Of a DNA stretch of 64,000 nucleotides, positions 58,872 to 64,000 are shown one piece after another. The stretch is from the NCBI GenBank assembly GCA_944474755.1, contig OX104124.1, positions 8,086,437 to 8,150,436 of the forward strand, in the 5' to 3' direction. This DNA comes from Limnoperna fortunei (Eukaryota > Mollusca > Bivalvia > Mytilida > Modiolidae). Both the position numbers and the translations under genes were made by a program. Every line of letters starts with the position of its first letter. Position 1 is the first letter of the stretch. The notes under the pieces are model-generated. The model made no database searches. It had not been told where the DNA came from and saw nothing but the letters and a program-made list of their open reading frames with translations.

Positions 58872-60125
58872 TACATTACTTGAGATTGAAAACGCAACAC
58901 TTTTAGCAATCAGTTAGCCGTCACATATCACTCAACAATCCGTCAGCAATCCGTTAATTGATGGGTTTATAACGACTTAATTGGTCTGACAGATTGATTT
59001 GGACTGATCGCTTCAATTGGTCCAAAGGGGACCTCGGTGGCCGAGTGGTCAAGGTAGTTCGTCTACTATTGATCACTTGGTCTGTCAACACTGAGATTGC
59101 GGGTTCGATTCTCACTGCAGGCAGGGTGTACTCGACTCCAATCTTAATTGAAAAGGATTGCTAGTTTTCCTACCGCAGGTCGGGGGTTTTCTCCGGGTAC
59201 TCCGGCTTCCTCCCCTAATAAAAACTGGACGCCATGATGTAGCTGAAAAATTGCTGAAAGTGGCGTTAAACACCATCAAACAAAAAAACATCAATCGGTC
59301 CATTCAAAGTCTGGTCAACGAAATTGACGGATTGATTAATACATAAATATTTCTATATTTAAAAATTCTTTTCACTCGTAAATAATAGAAGTACAAATAT
59401 GTCAACTGTGTTTTCCCCTATTTTACGAAAGCTATTTCGGGCTTGTTTTACGTAAAAAGAAGGCTTGAACTAGTCTAAATATGAATGATAAATATTTTTA
59501 AAAAAATCTTAAAATTTAGAGAATGTAGAATTTCTACATCTGTAACGGAATATAAACACATGATGTTTGCCCGTTAAGTAAATGATGATCCTGAAACTGT
59601 GCAAAGACAATCACAGAGTGTCATTTTATTGAAAAAAAGACAAACAGGTACGTCAATTAATATGTGACCTCATGTGAGAAGGCGAACTTAGTGATTTTGT
59701 TTTAAAATTTTATAAAGCGGAATGGAATCGAAAAGGCGAAAAACGCCAAGGCGGAATCATTAAGTACTTTTTTCGCATCGCGCTTTTGCGATCGAATTCT
59801 TTGTATGCTTGTTTTTTTGAAGTTGTTTTCAAAAATCGTATTATGCTATATAATATGTCGTCGAGTTTTATACACAAACATGTCGACAAGAAAACTTGCA
59901 ATCATTGCAAATTTAGGGATGAATAGAGCACACCCTCCTCGCATTATGGCTCGAGCGGAAAATCTTAACGTTGACACACAGGTGATCCATAGTAGATTAG
60001 TAGCTACTTACCACTCGACCGCCGTCGAGTTTCTTCATTATGAAAATCTTCAAAAGAACATTTATCGACGTTTTATCAGTATTCCTTCTGTACAACACGA
60101 CCGAAGAGTTCCGGTATATAATTAA
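58872..60125 (+). mobile_element. ATCCGTCAG-family TA-flanked element, copy C (3' truncated)
   Basis: The left end TA-CATTACTTGAGATTGAAAAC, GCAACACTTTT matches copy B, with diverged ATCCGTCAG repeats, then 'TCTGACAGATTGATTTGGAC'. A full SINE interrupts it (59027-59289). The rest follows copies A and B through the internal SINE relic (59860-60035) to 'AGAGTTCCGGTATATAATTA'. The right half is missing, and the palindromic repeat follows. Confidence 0.82.
59027..59289 (+). repeat. tRNA-derived SINE, copy 6 (full length)
   Basis: This is the best copy in the window: A box GGCCGAGTGGTC, B box GGTTCGATTCT, body 'CTAGTTTTCCTACCGCAGGT', 'CTCCGGGTACTCCGGCTTCC', 'AATAAAAACTGGACGCCATG', and 3' end 'TGAAAGTGGCGTTAAACACC' with a CAAA-rich tail. 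It is flanked by an imperfect ~14-bp duplication (TCAATTGGTCCAAA / TCAATCGGTCCATT). SINEs of this type are transcribed by pol III and copied by a partner LINE. Confidence 0.93.
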
Positions 60126-60159
60126 GAAATAATATCATGAATTAATTATGTTGTAATTA

Positions 60160-60391
60160 TTTTCACATGGGTTGGGCCTTTATTTTGAAAATATGAATAT
60201 AATGGCCCAGTCCATGTGTAAATGAGTACAATATTATACCCAGAATAAATTATTACAATTGTAATATGACAAAATCGTGTGTTTTTCAATTCAAGTGGGC
60301 CCCATATGACGTGATTTTCTTGCGGCCATTTTCACGATGAACAATTTTTGGTCAAGAAATCCTTTCAAGTTTGCAATGTACGGTGGACAAA
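60160..60391. repeat. Palindromic repeat, copy 2
   Basis: Matches 7846-8112: CACATGGGTTGGGCC ... GGCCCAGTCCATGTG, 'ATTATACCCAGAATAAATTA', 'CATTTTCACGATGAACAATT' and the end 'CGGTGGACAAAATA'. Confidence 0.75.
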
Positions 60392-60394
60392 ATA

Positions 60395-61265
60395 CACTTT
60401 AACAAGTCTGTGGTGATTGGCGCTGGCGCACAGTTGTGTCCAGTTGGTCCCGCAGATGTTGAATGGGTTTCAAATCCGGCGGTTTTGAAGGCTATGGAAA
60501 CACATTAAAGACTCTGGTTAGTTTAGATGTGTTCTCCTAGCATTGTCCCGCTGGAATAAATCCGCCTGATGGTCAATAATTGGAAGATGTGGTTGAAGGA
60601 TGTCGTCATTGTACCGCTGAACCGTTAAGTTGTGTGTTACTTACACAAGCTCTGATTTTCTGGCATCTGAGATCACAGCCCACATCATGACGCTACCTTC
60701 GCCGAATCTATCAATTTCCTGGACACATGACTGCGCGAATCGATTATTTAGTCGGCGGTAAACAGGTGTTATACCATCACTGTTATGTAGCAGGAACCGC
60801 GAATCGTCACTAAACAAGATTCTACGCTAGTTTTGAAATGTCCAGAACTTCAACCTGTTGAACCATCTCACTCTTTCTCGTCGATGTAACGCCGTCAAAA
60901 CTGCTCCTAGATGTAATTCCATGTTGTCACAGCCAGTTTCTGACAGTTTGGTAGCTGACTCGTCCCAGTCCAGATATCCCGACTGCAATTGTTGCTGTGA
61001 CTGTCCGATTCCGTAAATGGAATACCCGGAAGTACCGATCTTGACGTGTTGTCGTTATGAATGATCTACCGTTTCTTGGACTGTCATAAGTCTTACCGCT
61101 CTGTTGGAATCGTGTCCATGGCCTGGAAATTGTACTCTGGTTTACTTTCTCGGTCCGTGCAACCTCACTTTGGAGACTCCATCCTGTAGTCGTCCGATGA
61201 TGTTTCTAGTAGCAGTATCCGACCTCGACACGACATAACTTTACGTTTTGACGAGTTGGACCATC
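60395..61265 (-). pseudogene. Tc1-like transposase relic
   Basis: Read on the minus strand across several frames: HTH-type region 'TEKVNQSTISRPWTRFQQSG', 'TYQTVRNWL'-like second HTH, 'RILFSDDSRFLLHNSDG' (first catalytic Asp), 'RFGEGSVMMWAVISDAR' (family GGGSVMVWGGI), 'RDNARRTHLN' (second Asp) and 'PPDLKPIQHLRDQL' (family SPDLNPIEHLWDxL). In the last motif the catalytic Glu is replaced by Gln. Deletions between the second and third motifs shorten the spacing. It is a different subfamily from the Tc1 element at 1996-3372 and far more decayed. Terminal repeats were not found. Confidence 0.8.
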
Positions 61266-61269
61266 AAAC

Positions 61270-62640
61270 CTGTTCCTTATATACGCTGTCGATAGACGGT
61301 TGAGTAGACCACGAACAAAATCAGATTAAAAGAAAACAAAAACTTTGTAAAATGAACATTCGCAGGTCAGGCCATCTAAAAAGAAATAAATTTAGTAATC
61401 AATAATTATTAAGAATAATAATATCTTCATCCAATAACTAAAATAGGAATTTTCCTTATAGCAGCCAAACTTCTTAAATATATATACCAAATATGGATTA
61501 TAAACACTGTTCAAGCATAGTATCAAATTGTCCACAACCACAATGATTCATAGTTGAATATAAGTTTTTTTTAAAGCGTTTATGTGTAACATTTTAAGGG
61601 CGCCTTTCGTGTATTCATGATAGGACCTAATTAAATTGTTAGCTTATATTAGTACCTCGAGATGATTAGGCATTTGATACACATTATGACATCGTTTTCT
61701 CTGTATATATACTAAATACAAATGGAATCTGAATATTAACAGACACCGTTGTTTGCTGAAATTTAAACCAAATTTTTTAAATTGTCAACCTGTATCAGTA
61801 TGCATGATGTATTAACACTATGCTAAAACATAAGTATACAAATTACAATAAAAACAAATATGAGTGAATTCAACCAACAATGATTTAATTCTGCCATTGG
61901 TATTTTTGAAAAGGGAGCTGGAGGCTTAGAGCAGTATTAAATGTATGAAATAGAAAAAAAAGTTTAAAAAAAAATGGTATTAAAGCCACAAATTATTGAC
62001 ATGATGGAACTTGTCACACGAAGAGGCGACCGAAAATTCATATAGTATCCATTTTCACGATAAATATTTAACATAAAATCTATTGTCTCTCTAGAAATAT
62101 TTATATATTATTCTAGTTTCGATCACACAGAGTTTTAAAATTTAAAGCTCGATACAAAGTGAATAAAATAATCTTGACAGGACAGGATTTTGTTAACAAT
62201 GACATTGTGGTCTTATATCTTTTTTTAAAAATATACGTCTGTCAAATAATGCTCATATTAATCAACAACTTTTCGAAAAAAAAACTTTTTTTTTTCAAAA
62301 ATCATTAATACAATACAGTTTAACTTTTGATTGTTTTCAATTTGGATATCGGCAATATGTAAGGATACCGTACATACATTGTGATAATTGTATTGGGTGG
62401 TACGTTTTTTAAACATGATGTACAATACACATTTGTTTGTTTGTATTAATGTTAAATTTTGATCATGACCAGTGTGGTAGATTTGTACTAAGGGGTTTAA
62501 TAACTCAGAAAATGTTCAATACAATCTTTTATCGTTTTATCAACAGCTGTATAACAGGTATTTCAAAAACCAGGAAAGCTAAAAATAGTTTTAAAACAGA
62601 ATGAACACAGTTCTTAATTAAGCAATTGATTATCTAAGAT
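61270..62640. other. AT-rich non-coding DNA
   Basis: No exon or shared repeat recognised. Confidence 0.3.
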
Positions 62641-62652
62641 AAGTATTTAGGT

Positions 62653-62930
62653 TTAGTCTTGCTGAGTATGTTGAGGATTATTGAGCTCTTGTACCTTTTG
62701 GTTAATGTCTATGAAGAAGTCGAGGCGGTTATATGGTACACAGGAGAACTGAGCAGTCTGATTTAAGCTGTACCCTTTTAGGGGAGGGTTATCCTGTACA
62801 GTATTGCAAAACCCCTCTTGTAAACAAATGACATCTGGCAGATGTTTTAGCTTGCTAAGATTCCAAATACACTCTGGTCCATGTGCATTTAAGTTTTGAC
62901 AGTCCCAATGATAAATACTAAAATATTTTG
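62653..62930 (-). pseudogene. LINE endonuclease fragment
   Basis: The frame contains 'WDCQNLNAHGPECIWNLSKL' and 'LPDVICLQEGFC', matching the start of apurinic-type endonuclease domains of LINEs (WNCxGLxxHxxEL, then PDVICLQETWL), then 'LKGYSLNQT' (family LPGYSLxR). Only about 75 residues remain, without the catalytic His or any RT. It is a short, dead LINE piece; the clade cannot be told. Confidence 0.65.
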
Positions 62931-62989
62931 CAGTAGTGAATATGCAGCAATAGGTCAAAAATACCTTTGCATGGCTGTATTTCAATGTT

Positions 62990-64000
62990 TACTTTTTATC
63001 ATGAGTATACTCGTTAGTCTATGCCTGTCCGTATATTTGGACACTATGTATTTACTATTAATGTTAATTGCAAACAGCTTATTATACTCCACACCACAAG
63101 TTGCGGGGGGTATGTTTTTGACAGGCCCGTCACTCCATCCGTCAGTTCTATTCTGGTAAGCGTAACTCCAAAGTAACTACTGATCAAAATTATATGAAAT
63201 TTGGTAGGAATGAAAGACACTATATGCAGTTCTGCATATCGAGAGAAAATTAATCTTTTTGGGGCATGTTTTTAAATTTGATACTGGGGATGCATTTGTG
63301 ACGGATAAATATTAACCCTGTTTTCAGTCTATTTAAATTAAATCATTATGAAAATGTATTTTTTACGTTACCTAAAAAATTACCTTATATCTCGTTATTT
63401 TATTTTGGAATAATTTATGATTTTTATTGATTTTCATGCTAATAAAACACTATGTGATTTGTTAGGTCAACGTGAAAATTTGTAATTAGCGCGCCACTTA
63501 TGAACATTGTGGTTATTTCCAATGACTTTACGGTCATAACAACGCCTACTTTAACATATTGAATGAAAAAAATCGATTCATGGCTTCTCGACTGCATTCG
63601 AAATGGGTTTCGTCATATGGTTCAGTGGCGTTTTTACACATGCATGTTAACTTAACATGTCATGCATGTCATATTAAACAAATTATAAATATAATAGTAG
63701 TTAACGTTTTAACACGAACACATAACACGCAGACATACATTTCTGTCTATTTTTTAAGTGTGGCTTCGTTATACAACAGAATGGCAGTGTGCAAATGTAA
63801 ACGTAAACAAATGTTCCAATTTCAATTGAAACCACATAAATAGGACATGCCGAGCATACACAACGTTGCATGCAATACAAATGTATTCCGATGAAGGAAT
63901 AATGAAACCGTGTTGAACAAACAGAGGTTGGACATTGAATTGCAGCTTTTTAAGCGTGAGTTGTCTGCATTATGTCAGATTGTTATTTCCACAGAATTTT
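62990..64000. other. AT-rich non-coding DNA
   Basis: Several open frames exist on the plus strand but none shows a recognisable motif or coding-like composition. Confidence 0.3.

Noticed and set aside
59027..59110. A functional tRNA gene
   Set aside because: A and B boxes are present, but the sequence continues into the SINE body shared by all copies, and no tRNA cloverleaf with acceptor stem could be drawn.
59805..60125. 106-residue ORF as a gene of the ATCCGTCAG family
   Set aside because: The same region in copies A and B is not open in this frame and is a minus-strand SINE relic.

Overview
The window is AT-rich eukaryotic DNA and most likely comes from a bivalve mollusc. Four things support this: a C1q-domain exon, a B-box/coiled-coil (TRIM-like) exon and a TIR-domain receptor relic, which are immune families greatly expanded in bivalves; tRNA-headed SINEs with the 3' domain seen in many molluscan genomes; ~160-bp tandem repeats in which each unit carries a 'GGGCAATAACTCCTATAAGG'-type core; and several TA-flanked repeat elements. 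Host exons are few, short and on the minus strand. Most of the window is intron, intergenic sequence and mobile-element remains. The species cannot be named from the sequence alone.

Layout. 0-3.4 kb: terminal C1q exon (minus) and a complete but broken Tc1-type transposon (1996-3372) with matching inverted ends and TA target duplication. 4-8 kb: an old SINE, a 784-bp inverted-repeat element, a foldback and a 17-bp minisatellite. 7.8-10.4 kb: a palindromic repeat next to the first copy of a non-autonomous TA-flanked family whose ends are rich in ATCCGTCAG. 12.9-13.6 kb: Penelope-like reverse transcriptase relic.

14.5-31.4 kb is the most unusual part. An array of ~15 related units of about 0.4-0.7 kb carries, on the minus strand, a strong splice acceptor (T-rich tract plus CAG), then exactly three nucleotides, then a perfect donor (GTAAGT). 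The flanks are nearly constant but the three nucleotides differ from unit to unit (16 sites in all, including one in a diverged unit at 14.5 kb). This reads as a chain of single-codon micro-exons separated by tandemly duplicated introns. An exon with a start codon and signal-peptide-like N-terminus, preceded by a candidate 60-nt intron, lies just upstream at 31.05-31.36 kb. Two 3.3-3.6 kb TA-flanked elements full of 52-bp tandem repeats, and one hairpin element, have inserted inside the presumed introns. No transcript evidence is available here, so the micro-exon reading is an inference.

31.6-39.6 kb: a third partial copy of the 52-bp-array element family, then a decayed DIRS-type retrotransposon (gag, reverse transcriptase, RNase H). 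Its gag is split by a 3.48-kb TA-flanked element, which itself contains two SINEs. 43.1-43.9 kb: B-box/coiled-coil exon ending at a splice donor. 45-46.5 kb: SINE pieces and a very young 474-bp element with perfect 83-bp inverted ends. 48.2-51.6 kb: disrupted TIR-domain receptor-like gene (minus) and a possible 90-bp exon. 53.6-57.7 kb: a 1070-bp inverted-repeat element, 160-bp tandem repeats, a perfect hairpin, a second Penelope-like fragment and a 150-bp palindrome. 58.9-61.3 kb: a third copy of the ATCCGTCAG family with a full SINE in it, the palindromic repeat again, and a Tc1-like transposase relic. 62.6-63 kb: LINE endonuclease fragment.
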